From NCBI GenBank assembly GCA_032622095.1, contig CP136063.1:15727814-15791813 (forward strand): a stretch of DNA of 64,000 bases. Direction: 5' to 3'. The DNA comes from Siphonodentalium dalli (lineage: Eukaryota; Mollusca; Scaphopoda; Gadilida; Siphonodentaliidae). Of this stretch, positions 56,505 to 64,000 are shown in pieces (position 1 is the stretch's first letter; each line of letters begins with the position of its first letter). The notes below the pieces were generated by a model. The model was not told the origin of the DNA. It did no database searches and saw only the letters and a program-made list of their open reading frames with translations. The position numbers and the translations under genes are program-made.

Positions 56505-58214
56505 CTAATCAATGTTATTCTCGTTACCATCACAGTGTTTTGTAAACTCGTTAACACAGTTAAGCGCGCCTTGACACGAACAAAATGACGTGCACGTCAA
56601 ACCAGCACGAAAGCACCCACATCTCTTTGACGAGCAAGGCGAATTGCTGGTGCACGAACACCGTATCAGCTTCAGTATGCTATCCGGGGCCTTTGGTATG
56701 TTGTCGGCAACCGTTGTAGGAACGAGTTCGTCGCCATCTTTAGACCAACCAAAATTTGTTGCCTCCATATCCGGCGGAGATTCGTCTGATGCATATCGCC
56801 AAGTAGCAACTTGAAGGTGAGCACGCTTTATATTTTCAATGAAAGCTTCGGTGGTTGGGGGTAACGAGTTCAATTTTGGAGCACACGCCATTGACCGTCC
56901 AACTTTTAACGACCACTTTTGTATTCTTGCTTCTGTTGTGCTCTTACACTTTGGGAGACCATAACACGTCAAAATGAAAGGCAAGACTTCGTCCACTACA
57001 TCATTTATATTTATATGACTATTCCCGAGCATACTCAAAGGGCGGTTTCCACTGCGCAGAGTTTTTAGAGCCGAACACTTCCCAATACCAAAGTATGATG
57101 CAACGGTGTCGCACCCTGTCAATCCGTGCATCGCTAGCAGATCAGGGATAATTTTGCTATGCGTCTGGTAAGTTTTGTTTATGTCGATCGTAGTCCGCCC
57201 TTTAGCTGGGGAAACCATCAGCACACGTCCAGAAATCTCACCCATGTGCACGAAATGCAGAAGCATTATAAATATGTCGGTGTCGTCAGCTAGGATGAGT
57301 GAACATGATGTTGAAATATTTGCTACCTGGTTAATGATGACCGTATCGGCTTCTTCGTGTGTTGACTTGAGTTTAATTCGCCGAACTATCAAACCTTTGT
57401 GTATTTCCAGACGCACTGGATCTTCTCCTGTAATGACCAGTTTGTGTTGAGTTTCCTTCCAATCGTCAGCGTGTTTCTGAAGGTCTTGGCAGATCAGATT
57501 AACAAGCTGTGCTTTGTTATGTGTAACAGTAAGAATAACTTTTTGGGATGGCCGTCGGGTAGTTGTCTTCAGTGTGTGCATCCGACTTGCACCTTGGTCT
57601 CGTCCGATTCGCGTAGAACCCTTCGTGCTACCTGTAATGTATCGATCAAATACAAGGTAGACATCTGTGGTCTTCATGTGGTTACGAATGTACAATCTAA
57701 ACCGATTTAAATAATCCTGAACAGCGCCAGGTGATGGCCAGGGGATGACCCAGAGAATAGCGCAACCATCCAGAAATGTTGCTTCAATCGGCATGCGCTC
57801 TGCAGAATTATCAGGTGTATAATCAACTCTAAGAGCATTCTTCAAGTTGGCTTTTGAATTAGATTCCCTTAGATGACCATCTGGCTCGAACATAGAAGCT
57901 GGATATGGAGCGAGTTCGTGAGACAATATGTCATTAATATCTACACTACGGGAGCTGTCATGCAGGCCCATTGCTCTGGCATATATGATTTCGGGGTCAA
58001 ATATTTTCCCATCGTCTATCTTTATATGCTTGCGGGACTGTGCCATTGTATGCACGTCACGGGATATTTTATTGTGGAATCCGTCTGGCCAACTCTTCTC
58101 AAACTCTTGCATTTGCTTCAAACCCAATGCTCTAGAATTGTCAACATTCACAGTTTTGTCGCTAACTATCTTGCCCGAATCGATATTGATAAGACCATCG
58201 GGTGCTGACTTGGT
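56505..58214 (-). CDS. Large-element protein, second part: XPG/FEN-like nuclease and CXC domain
   Basis: Open from 58214 (just after a TGA) to the stop at 56505. Counting from the GTG at 58151 (548 codons), an XPG/FEN-type (PIN-like) nuclease core is visible: LVFDRY (Asp169), HEEADT (Glu266, Glu267, Asp269), LADDTDIFIMLL (Asp289, Asp290, Asp292) and LTGCDTV..FGIGK (Asp348 with a Gly-Ile-Gly). This order of acidic residues followed by a GCD...GIG helix-hairpin matches FEN1/XPG nucleases. Residues 498-540 form a tesmin/TSO1-like CXC cluster (Cys498, 500, 506, 511, 513, 520, 524, 526, 532, 540), likely zinc and DNA binding. No ATG fits the start, so this is the continuation of the upstream frame after a -1 shift. 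Confidence 0.85.
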   Translation of the reverse strand, partial: TKSAPDGLINIDSGKIVSDKTVNVDNSRALGLKQMQEFEKSWPDGFHNKISRDVHTMAQSRKHIKIDDGKIFDPEIIYARAMGLHDSSRSVDINDILSHELAPYPASMFEPDGHLRESNSKANLKNALRVDYTPDNSAERMPIEATFLDGCAILWVIPWPSPGAVQDYLNRFRLYIRNHMKTTDVYLVFDRYITGSTKGSTRIGRDQGASRMHTLKTTTRRPSQKVILTVTHNKAQLVNLICQDLQKHADDWKETQHKLVITGEDPVRLEIHKGLIVRRIKLKSTHEEADTVIINQVANISTSCSLILADDTDIFIMLLHFVHMGEISGRVLMVSPAKGRTTIDINKTYQTHSKIIPDLLAMHGLTGCDTVASYFGIGKCSALKTLRSGNRPLSMLGNSHININDVVDEVLPFILTCYGLPKCKSTTEARIQKWSLKVGRSMACAPKLNSLPPTTEAFIENIKRAHLQVATWRYASDESPPDMEATNFGWSKDGDELVPTTVADNIPKAPDSILKLIRCSCTSNSPCSSKRCGCFRAGLTCTSFCSCQGALNCVNEFTKHCDGNENNID

Positions 58215-60424
58215 TCAAGGGGATCAATACAAATCTCCAATTTAGCTCGCAAAGCTTCCCTGTCCACAGCATCAAGTTTAATTCTGGACGTCGACTCTTC
58301 CTTGTGGTGTGTGTGAGATTGATTCGCATCACAATTTTGCATTGATTCTAAATCTTTTATCAGACCATTGCATGTGTGTAAGCTGTATGCCCAGGTTTTG
58401 ATGCTCTCTGGCTTTAGTGTTATACCAATTATTCCAGAACGTCCGTGCCCATATCTCATAAATGTAGTTTCGATGGCCATGTCTGTCCAAATTCCATTAC
58501 AAATTCCAGTGTTGTGGTGCATTGTGTGCTCGCCCTTCACGAAGTGTTGGCCGACATTTTCGGGCAATGATTCCATTGAACGTAAATAATACAAGGCATA
58601 TCTGGCATAGTGGATATGACCGGCTGCAAAAAACAATGGAATCATATCACTGACCGAGTCTAGATGTAGTGGCCAATCCGATTCACGCTCAGCACGTATG
58701 TATTTCAACATAAGAAACACTGGTCTCAACAGACAGTCAATCCACAGCTTAGATGTTCTACTTTGAAGTGCCAATCTGTCCAATGTGGTATCTAGGTCAT
58801 GCATGCATTCCATTTCGAATTTGCAAAATACAGGACGCAACACTTCTTCAGCCAACATTCTGAGAGCACGAACATTTTGCGGAAATTTCTTTCCTGTGAG
58901 CATTTTCAATACACCACCGAACTGCACACTGAGGATTTCCACCAAACCACTTTCCGCCATCAACGAACCTATCGAACCACAGTAACTCATCAGAATGTGC
59001 ATGCCCCCGATTCGCAGATACACGTCATTGAACTTGGTAGGATTGTCCCAAGTAGCGTGCAAGGCAACACGATATAACTGTTGGTCTGCAGTGAATATGA
59101 CAAAAGCTTGTCCAGCTGATCGAGATAAAGTTTGAGCTTTTGTCATTGCAGCTAGCATTGTCTGTGAATCTGCTGTTGGTCTGTCTATCAGCGGGAGATA
59201 AACAATATTTGTCTTTAGTCTAGCAGACTGTCCCTGTTCCCGACACAAATTGGTATTGTATCCATTATATTCGGGGCAGTTGTCCTTGTAAATCACATCC
59301 TCAAAGAAAAACAAATCGTTTTCACCTGCCCGCCGCCGCGAAACATCTTGGTGGTGGCTGAATTTACCTGAAACGGTGGATTTGGGAACACTGTTCATTA
59401 CAGGGTCCTTAGTAATTTTGAATTGAGATCCTTCAATTGCTTGTTCATCTATCGTCGTATTTGGAAGGTCATCTTTCTTCAAACGAGGAATTGTCAGATC
59501 ACCAATACTAACATCACAAGCTGCCTGTGTCATTATCATTGCAAGTGAGTGCGTCGACGATTTCCCATTTGGAGAGCTGATATCACAGTCAAAATTATCG
59601 GCTATAATTTGGATCATACCATTGGATGCGTCATTTATTCCTTGTTTCGCTGTATCCAATGATGCTGCCATAGCAGCTGATTTTTTGAATCGACGTAGTT
59701 CGTCGTAACTGCATGTAACACGATACTCATACATATGATTAACAATCAGCTTGGAATCACGTAAAAGCACGCCAAGTGCTACCAGGAGGTCTGTGGCTTG
59801 ATTGAGGACGATTCTTGTGACAATACTGCCAATAAGGAGTGCAGGCAGCGATCTGTCTAACTTTGTTGATATCGCAGCGAGGAAAGTCATCAATGTGCTG
59901 GAAACAGATTCTTCAATGGATATCCTATCAACATGAATATTGTATCCCGATCTGTTGCTGGTAATGTGTTTGCATTCCTCAACCACATGCTTAGCAACTG
60001 TTGTAATATGCGGTTCTAAATCGTCTCCACTTTCTTCCTTTACCAATCTCAAAACATTTGCTGTATTTTGATGGAAAGCTAAGACACTTGCATAACCGAC
60101 AGCAGACAGTGTAAGGATTTCGTCACAAAAGTGACGTTTCAGTTCAGTGATCAACTGTGGCCGTGCCAAAACACACCCGTTGTGGGCTTTATATTCGTTG
60201 TGCAGTTCAACAGAATTCCAAATACGTTTCTTGTTGCTCGCGACTACATTGATGACATGTTGTAAAGCTGTATCCACTGTGTGTTCCGATTCAGTTGGCG
60301 TAAGGCATCTGTTCTGGACAAATTTTGTCATACAATCCTTATGATAACGCGCATCAACTGCATGGAGGTCACGGGCCATTGCTATTGCGAAGCACAACAG
60401 ATAACACGTGGGGACACCTGTCAA
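58166..60424 (-). CDS. Large-element protein, first part: DDE-transposase-like
   Basis: 752 open codons. The first open codon is TTG, so the true start is either the first internal ATG (residue 16) or an upstream exon; ATTGACAG just before could be a splice acceptor. A possible zinc site (His21, His28, Cys31 in DLHAVDARYHKDC) opens the protein. Candidate RNase-H-fold residues are Asp276 (ADNFDCDISSPNGK, followed by THSLAM), Asp447 (TADQQLY), the GGMH motif (residues 473-476) and Glu652 (DMAIETTFMRYGHG). I assign these as a DDE-like triad by pattern and order only. The frame stops at a TAG (58166-58168) while the next frame is already open, leaving a 49-nt overlap. Similar uncharacterised proteins are common in invertebrate genomes, consistent with a mobile-element gene. 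Confidence 0.8.
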   Translation of the reverse strand: MTGVPTCYLLCFAIAMARDLHAVDARYHKDCMTKFVQNRCLTPTESEHTVDTALQHVINVVASNKKRIWNSVELHNEYKAHNGCVLARPQLITELKRHFCDEILTLSAVGYASVLAFHQNTANVLRLVKEESGDDLEPHITTVAKHVVEECKHITSNRSGYNIHVDRISIEESVSSTLMTFLAAISTKLDRSLPALLIGSIVTRIVLNQATDLLVALGVLLRDSKLIVNHMYEYRVTCSYDELRRFKKSAAMAASLDTAKQGINDASNGMIQIIADNFDCDISSPNGKSSTHSLAMIMTQAACDVSIGDLTIPRLKKDDLPNTTIDEQAIEGSQFKITKDPVMNSVPKSTVSGKFSHHQDVSRRRAGENDLFFFEDVIYKDNCPEYNGYNTNLCREQGQSARLKTNIVYLPLIDRPTADSQTMLAAMTKAQTLSRSAGQAFVIFTADQQLYRVALHATWDNPTKFNDVYLRIGGMHILMSYCGSIGSLMAESGLVEILSVQFGGVLKMLTGKKFPQNVRALRMLAEEVLRPVFCKFEMECMHDLDTTLDRLALQSRTSKLWIDCLLRPVFLMLKYIRAERESDWPLHLDSVSDMIPLFFAAGHIHYARYALYYLRSMESLPENVGQHFVKGEHTMHHNTGICNGIWTDMAIETTFMRYGHGRSGIIGITLKPESIKTWAYSLHTCNGLIKDLESMQNCDANQSHTHHKEESTSRIKLDAVDREALRAKLEICIDPLEPSQHPMVLSISIRAR

Positions 60425-61098
60425 TCATCGATGTATTTTTTTTAATCCGTGACGTCATTTTGGGGAAGCTCTTCGCTGAATAGAAATGGTTTTGGCGACA
60501 TTAGCTCCAGACTCTAGATTTCAAATATAGAGTCGACGTTCACCCAGACTGGGTAGTGTTGTCACACCAGGGGACATGTGCCTGGTGTAGCATTCTGTAG
60601 TCGAAGCAGACACCAGACCTGTGCCAGGTCGTAGAAGACATTCAGGAACTGAGGATATGGGTGGAATTTGGAAGAGTCGGAGTGTTTGACTGTTTATAGT
60701 ATTGGACCATGTTATGTTGTTATGAAATCATGATATTTCGCCATTAACTATAAAGTTACCTTCGTATTAAATGCTGCCTATTCCGATTGATTATTTTATA
60801 TTTTTTGTGAATATGTGCCATGGCTGTCGCGGACCCTGGACTCTAGTCTAAAATATACTGACCATCGCTAGTATAGTGGTGGGTCCATTTTGGACTACCG
60901 GTGGTCGTGAAATTCACCAAATCGCTCTAAATTGGACCAATAGCACGTGTTTGTGGCGAAACAATGGGTACATATCATTAAAAGTTCTTTATAATGACAT
61001 GGCGAAACGATTCTATTGAATGCATAAAGTATCCACGGCATCCTTAAACACTCTTTATGACGTGACGCAACATTAAATTAAAATATATAGGCGGACCC
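60425..61098. other. No gene supported; 5' side of the large-element protein
   Basis: Expected position of a promoter or first exon of the minus-strand protein. CACACCAGGGGACATGTG..CCTGGTGTAG (60571-60600) is an inverted match to 53455-53505. I cannot identify a convincing exon or TATA box. Confidence 0.45.
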
Positions 61099-61476
61099 CT
61101 AGATAACATCGAGGTGGTAAAATAATAATCTAGCGTGCATTGCCCTATACCCGAGATCACTGCCTGTGTTATTTAACTCAGATTCTATAGCCGATAGCAC
61201 ATCCATAATGTCATCCTTGAATTTTCTCCGTGTCAGGCCAATCGATTTCAGAATTCTCTTCAAATGTCGCCAACTCATTGTTATGCCATGGTACAAATGA
61301 AGAAAACATAATATTTCGATGTATTCAAATCCAATGATAAAATATCTTTCTATTATCCATTCTCTACTATGGTTCACTGTGTCCAAAGGTATGTATTGTG
61401 GTGGGTGTGCTTCACATATCACTATAAATAACATCAGGAGAACTTTGGCGTGGGTATCCTGTGAAAATATTTCCAC
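61099..61476 (-). pseudogene. Fragment of an integrase-type transposase N-terminus
   Basis: A 125-codon frame. Its middle, EYIEILCFLHLYHGITMSWR, HLKRILKSIGLTRRK, AIESELNN and GSDLGYRAMHARL, matches in form the helix-turn-helix region that precedes an IS3/IS481-like integrase core in some animal transposases (IS3EU-type). The catalytic core is absent: the frame ends shortly after YRAMHARL. Its 5' end overlaps the next repeat by about 30 bp. It is a truncated passenger within the large element, and the family assignment is tentative. Confidence 0.55.
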
Positions 61477-61935
61477 CCGTCAAAAACCGCCACAAACAGA
61501 AAGAACATCAAAATGTAGACAGACTTTGTCCGTATACAAATAAGAAATATCGCATAAACAGTATGTTATTGTCATATATTTGACCATTGTTATGTAAACA
61601 AAAGCATAAAAAGTTACTTTTCTGGTGTTTGTTTATATTATGATGGTAAACATAAAGAGCGTTATTTGTTGGTGAATTCCTGATATGGAACTAATAAAGA
61701 GCGTTTATGTCACTTGTGTGTGATTAGCCAGTAGCATTGTGCTGTCTTCTGTAACACAATCAGGCTCTAGCTTAGGTAAACTATAGCAGGTTTTTTATGA
61801 TAACATGCTGTTTACGCGATGGGCATGGTATATATATATATATATGAACGAAACTGTATGCGTTTTAAATGTTTTTCAGTTTACGGTGTTTGGAACAAAT
61901 ATGAATATTTTCGACAATTAAGGCCTCTCGTGCCT
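61443..61935. mobile_element. TTAA-target element 'AGGCACG', left-truncated
   Basis: Nearly identical to 30153-30637 over GGGTATCCTGTGAAAATAT through TTCGACAATTAAGGCC; the right end CGTGCCT is followed by TTAA (61936-61939). The left TIR (AGGCACG...GGCCTT) is lost. Confidence 0.85.
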
Positions 61936-62085
61936 TTAACACTGGTCATATTTTTAGAGTACCGACACATGCATCCATGATACGAAAGACTTGCGATGAT
62001 AATAACAATGAAAACAGCTGGAATGTCGAGTGTAATCCACACTACACCTGTCACGTGCTGCATGTAAAATCACGTGATTTTCCAC

Positions 62086-63008
62086 CGGTGGAGAAAAGTT
62101 TTCTCCCTGGGAGATAAGTTAATTCCCGGGAGAAAAGTTATCTCCCTGGGAGAAAAGTTAATTCCCGGGCGAAATGTTTTCTCCCAGGGAGATAAGTTAA
62201 TTCCCGGGAGAAAAGTTTTCTCCCTGGGAGATAAGTTATCTTCCTGGGAGAAAAGTTAATTCCCGGGAGAAAAGTTTTCTCCTTGGGAGATAAGTTAATT
62301 CCCGGGAGAAAAGTTATCTCCCAGGCAGGGGGGGGGGGGTCGGAAAAAAATTTCAGGCACGTATGGCATTTTTTCCCTTTCGATCATTTTTTGTACCCAC
62401 CCACCCCCACCGCCAATTTTTTTTCCGTTTTCGGCAGTTTTTTCCGACCATTTTTTGACACCCACCCCCCCTTTTAACACTAAAACAGAGATTTGCGGGG
62501 GGAAATTCAATGTAAACAGCTGTATATGAATTTCTGTGCATACTATTTATCATGGATGTTAACATGGACATGTAAATAGGAATGAGTAATTTTGAGGTCA
62601 TTCGGCCAAAAAAACATGGCTGCCAGCGGCCATCTTGGATTTTAAAATTTGCAACAAAATACAACACGATAACTGCCTGCAGTCAGTTTACCAGTTAGAA
62701 TTACATTATTTCTCTCATTCAAACTGATTCAAAGTGGTTATGAAGCCCAACTCATTGCCAAAACACTAAAAACAAGCAGGAATTTTTTTTTTTAGTTGCG
62801 GAAAAAATTGCTTGTTGGTGGCTTTGACCACCCACCCACCCCGGCATACGTGCCGGAAGAAATTTGTTCACCCCCCCCCCTGTCCCAGGTGGAAAGTATA
62901 AAAAAAAGAAAGTAAAAAGGAAATGTTTTAATGAATATATATAAACAATTAAATAAAAAAGGAAATATTTTAATGAATATATAACACAAATTAAATGGCC
63001 CTAATAGG
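62086..63008. repeat. Right TIR of the large element, interrupted
   Basis: Inverse of 52466-53340: ATCACGTGATTTTCCACCGG, the GGGAGATAAGTTAATTCCC array (62090-62325), then, after a foreign insertion, CCAGGTGGAAAGTAT, two TTTTAATGAATATAT blocks and AAATGGCCCTAATAGG. The palindrome array is shorter here (about 240 bp) than in the left TIR (about 730 bp). Confidence 0.85.
62326..62882. mobile_element. hAT-like non-autonomous element inside the right TIR, 557 bp
   Basis: Starts CAGGGGGGGGGG and ends CCCCCCCCCCTG, with inner inverted words AAATTTC and GGCACGTATG/CATACGTGCC. It is flanked by the perfect direct repeat TCCCAGG (62319-62325, 62883-62889). CAGGGG-type termini with a 7-8-bp duplication fit hAT elements. 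The equivalent place in the left TIR (CACCTGGGAGGTAAC near 52580) is uninterrupted. No transposase. Confidence 0.85.
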
Positions 63009-63122
63009 TATTGGGGATAGAATGTGCGATTGAAGAGAACACGAGGTTTATTGTAACGAAAGTGAGAAAAGTGGTCTTACATAATAGTGACATAATGAGT
63101 AATGATAATATAGTGTGTATAG

Positions 63123-63591
63123 TCACAACATCCTCCCTTGGAATTGAACTATGTCGCGAATTCTTTCAGATGCTCGATCGGCTGCAGCTCTCCTGGGTCG
63201 ACTGTCATTAATTTCACCAGGAATGATACTTGTGTCATGGGGATGAGCGGCATTATCCAAGATGGCCGTAATGTTAGAGTATACGGCTGTTGCTTCAAAG
63301 TCTTGAGTTGTTGTTGTTAAGGTTATAGTTTCAACTAACGAGTCGGACATAAACCATTCAGGTCCATTTATCCACACGGTGCACGTTTTGTGTCGAGATT
63401 CCTCTTGTCAGTAAATCTGCTGGGTTTAACTCAGACGGACAGTATTTCCAATTGTCAACATTTGTAGAGGACTGTATTTCTTGAACACGATTGGTCAGTT
63501 TCTTGTTGGTTCCGGTCCATCCTAGCGCGGCAGTACTGCCAGTCAGTGTTCGCACTGGACCGAAAAACACTTTAGCCAAAAGTTTAGCCAA
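63123..63591 (-). pseudogene. BEL/Pao-type LTR retrotransposon fragment (end of RNase H)
   Basis: Two minus-strand frames in sequence read TNRVQEIQ, WKYCPSELNPADLLTRGIS and then, after a frameshift, INGPEWF. This is the characteristic stretch between RNase H and integrase of BEL/Pao Pol polyproteins (W.Y.PS.LNPADL.TRG ... W.GP.W). Neither the polymerase nor the integrase core is present, and no LTR is visible. The fragment lies about 115 bp outside the right end of the large transposon. Confidence 0.8.
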
Positions 63592-64000
63592 ATGAAAATT
63601 GTATTAGCCGAATGAAAAAAACTTCAGCCAAATATTTTTTGGCCAAATTAAAAAACAATTTGGCCAAATTAAATCATCGTTTTCTGGTCGGTTCACAATT
63701 AATGACTAAAATATTTGTTTTAAACTTTATTTGTTATACTCAGAATGAAAACATAATTAAAACAACACAAAAAACAACTTTGACACTATTGAGAGTATTG
63801 ACACCATGGCATGACGGCCGCTAACTATGGCTTATTATACTGTAGTAAGGTGTTAACTGATGAATATCTATTGTATTCAAATATTTTATGATGTGAAGCC
63901 CGATTAATAGACGGGATGCACTTTATGACACCCATTACGTAACCATTGAGTTAAGAACTGCTCTTCTATAACGAACAAAGCATTTAGGTATTTTATCTTA
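63592..64000. other. No gene; TTAGCCAAATGAAAA-type short repeats
   Basis: Between 63570 and 63675 the words TTAGCCAAATGAAAA, TTCAGCCAAATA and TTTGGCCAAATTAAA recur in both orientations. The rest is AT-rich unique sequence running off the window. Confidence 0.5.

Larger units (their letters stand above)
52466..63008. mobile_element. 10.5-kb TIR transposon, Academ-like (XPG-nuclease class)
   Basis: Matching inverted termini begin CCTATTAGGGCCATTTAATT at 52466 and, reversed, end at 63008. Both continue inward through the same order of blocks: ATATATTCATTAAAATATTTCC twice, CTTTCCACCTGGGA, the TCTCCCAGGGAGATAACTT array, and TGGAAAATCACGTGAT. The interior encodes one large minus-strand protein in two frames. 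A DDE-like region combined with an XPG-like nuclease is the known composition of the XPG-bearing Academ lineage; this assignment rests on motif reading, not on a database match. The true ends are uncertain by a few bases and I find no convincing 3-4-bp target duplication. A second, inner inverted-repeat pair (53455-53505/60556-60605) leaves open that a 7-kb element is nested in a larger foldback. Confidence 0.75.

Noticed and set aside
56590-60344. Plus-strand frames opposite the large protein (up to 111 codons)
   Set aside because: Antisense shadows of the minus-strand coding frames; no independent motifs.
52466-63008. Clear 3-4-bp target duplication for the large element
   Set aside because: Flanks GAAG and TATT do not match, and the palindromic tip CCTATTAGG makes shifted solutions trivial; I could not support a duplication.
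1-64000. CRISPR array among the many short repeats
   Set aside because: Repeat spacers are themselves repetitive and palindromic, no cas-like genes are present, and the sequence is clearly eukaryotic.

Overview
The window looks like AT-rich, non-coding-dominated genomic DNA of a marine lophotrochozoan, most likely a bivalve mollusc. This is inference. Two arrays of a ~160-bp repeat sit beside an ACGG-like stretch, an arrangement known from bivalve 'pearl' elements and the BIV160 satellite. The window also holds several invertebrate-type non-LTR elements, a C2H2 zinc-finger ORF with TGEKPY linkers, and very many foldback/TIR elements. I see no bacterial-style operons, no rRNA, no convincing tRNA and no CRISPR. 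Apart from the zinc-finger ORF, everything with coding character is mobile-element derived.

Layout. 0-5 kb: an array of GGTAC palindromes, five units of a ~300-bp tandem repeat, a smaller GGTAC/CACGTG block. 4.9-27.5 kb: a ~470-bp inverted repeat (4918-5402 and 27030-27493) brackets a field of short non-autonomous transposons (mariner-like, hAT-like, piggyBac-like and other TTAA-target families, a 1.8-kb foldback, two ~160-bp repeat arrays). 27.6-29 kb: a ten-finger C2H2 ORF flanked by decayed fingers. 30-32.7 kb: nested insertions of a foldback family whose arms are runs of the palindrome TTTGCGCTTAAGCGCAAA. 33.4-41.2 kb: a decayed LINE, a Mutator-like element with a perfect 9-bp target duplication, copies of a TTAA-target element and a dead zinc-finger gene. 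41.4-48.9 kb: one LINE (plus strand) split by a 4.8-kb insertion that carries a second, opposite-strand LINE with a 2A-like motif. 49-52.4 kb: mostly featureless, with two strong hairpins.

The most interesting object is a ~10.5-kb element at 52466-63008. Its ~0.9-kb terminal inverted repeats consist largely of the palindromic repeat AACTTATCTCCCAGGGAGAT. On the minus strand it carries two adjoining frames (752 and 548 codons) that read as one ~1,300-residue protein interrupted by a single one-base frameshift. The protein has an RNase-H/DDE-transposase-like first half, an XPG/FEN-like nuclease core and a C-terminal tesmin-type CXC cysteine domain. I interpret it as an Academ-type (XPG-nuclease class) DNA transposon. 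Its right TIR is itself interrupted by a 557-bp hAT-like element with a clear target duplication, and the left TIR preserves the matching empty site. A fragment of a BEL/Pao retrotransposon lies just outside the right end.

Taken together, the window records layered transposition. Elements insert into elements, TTAA-target elements share TTAA junctions, and at least four unrelated families have ends built from tandem palindromes.
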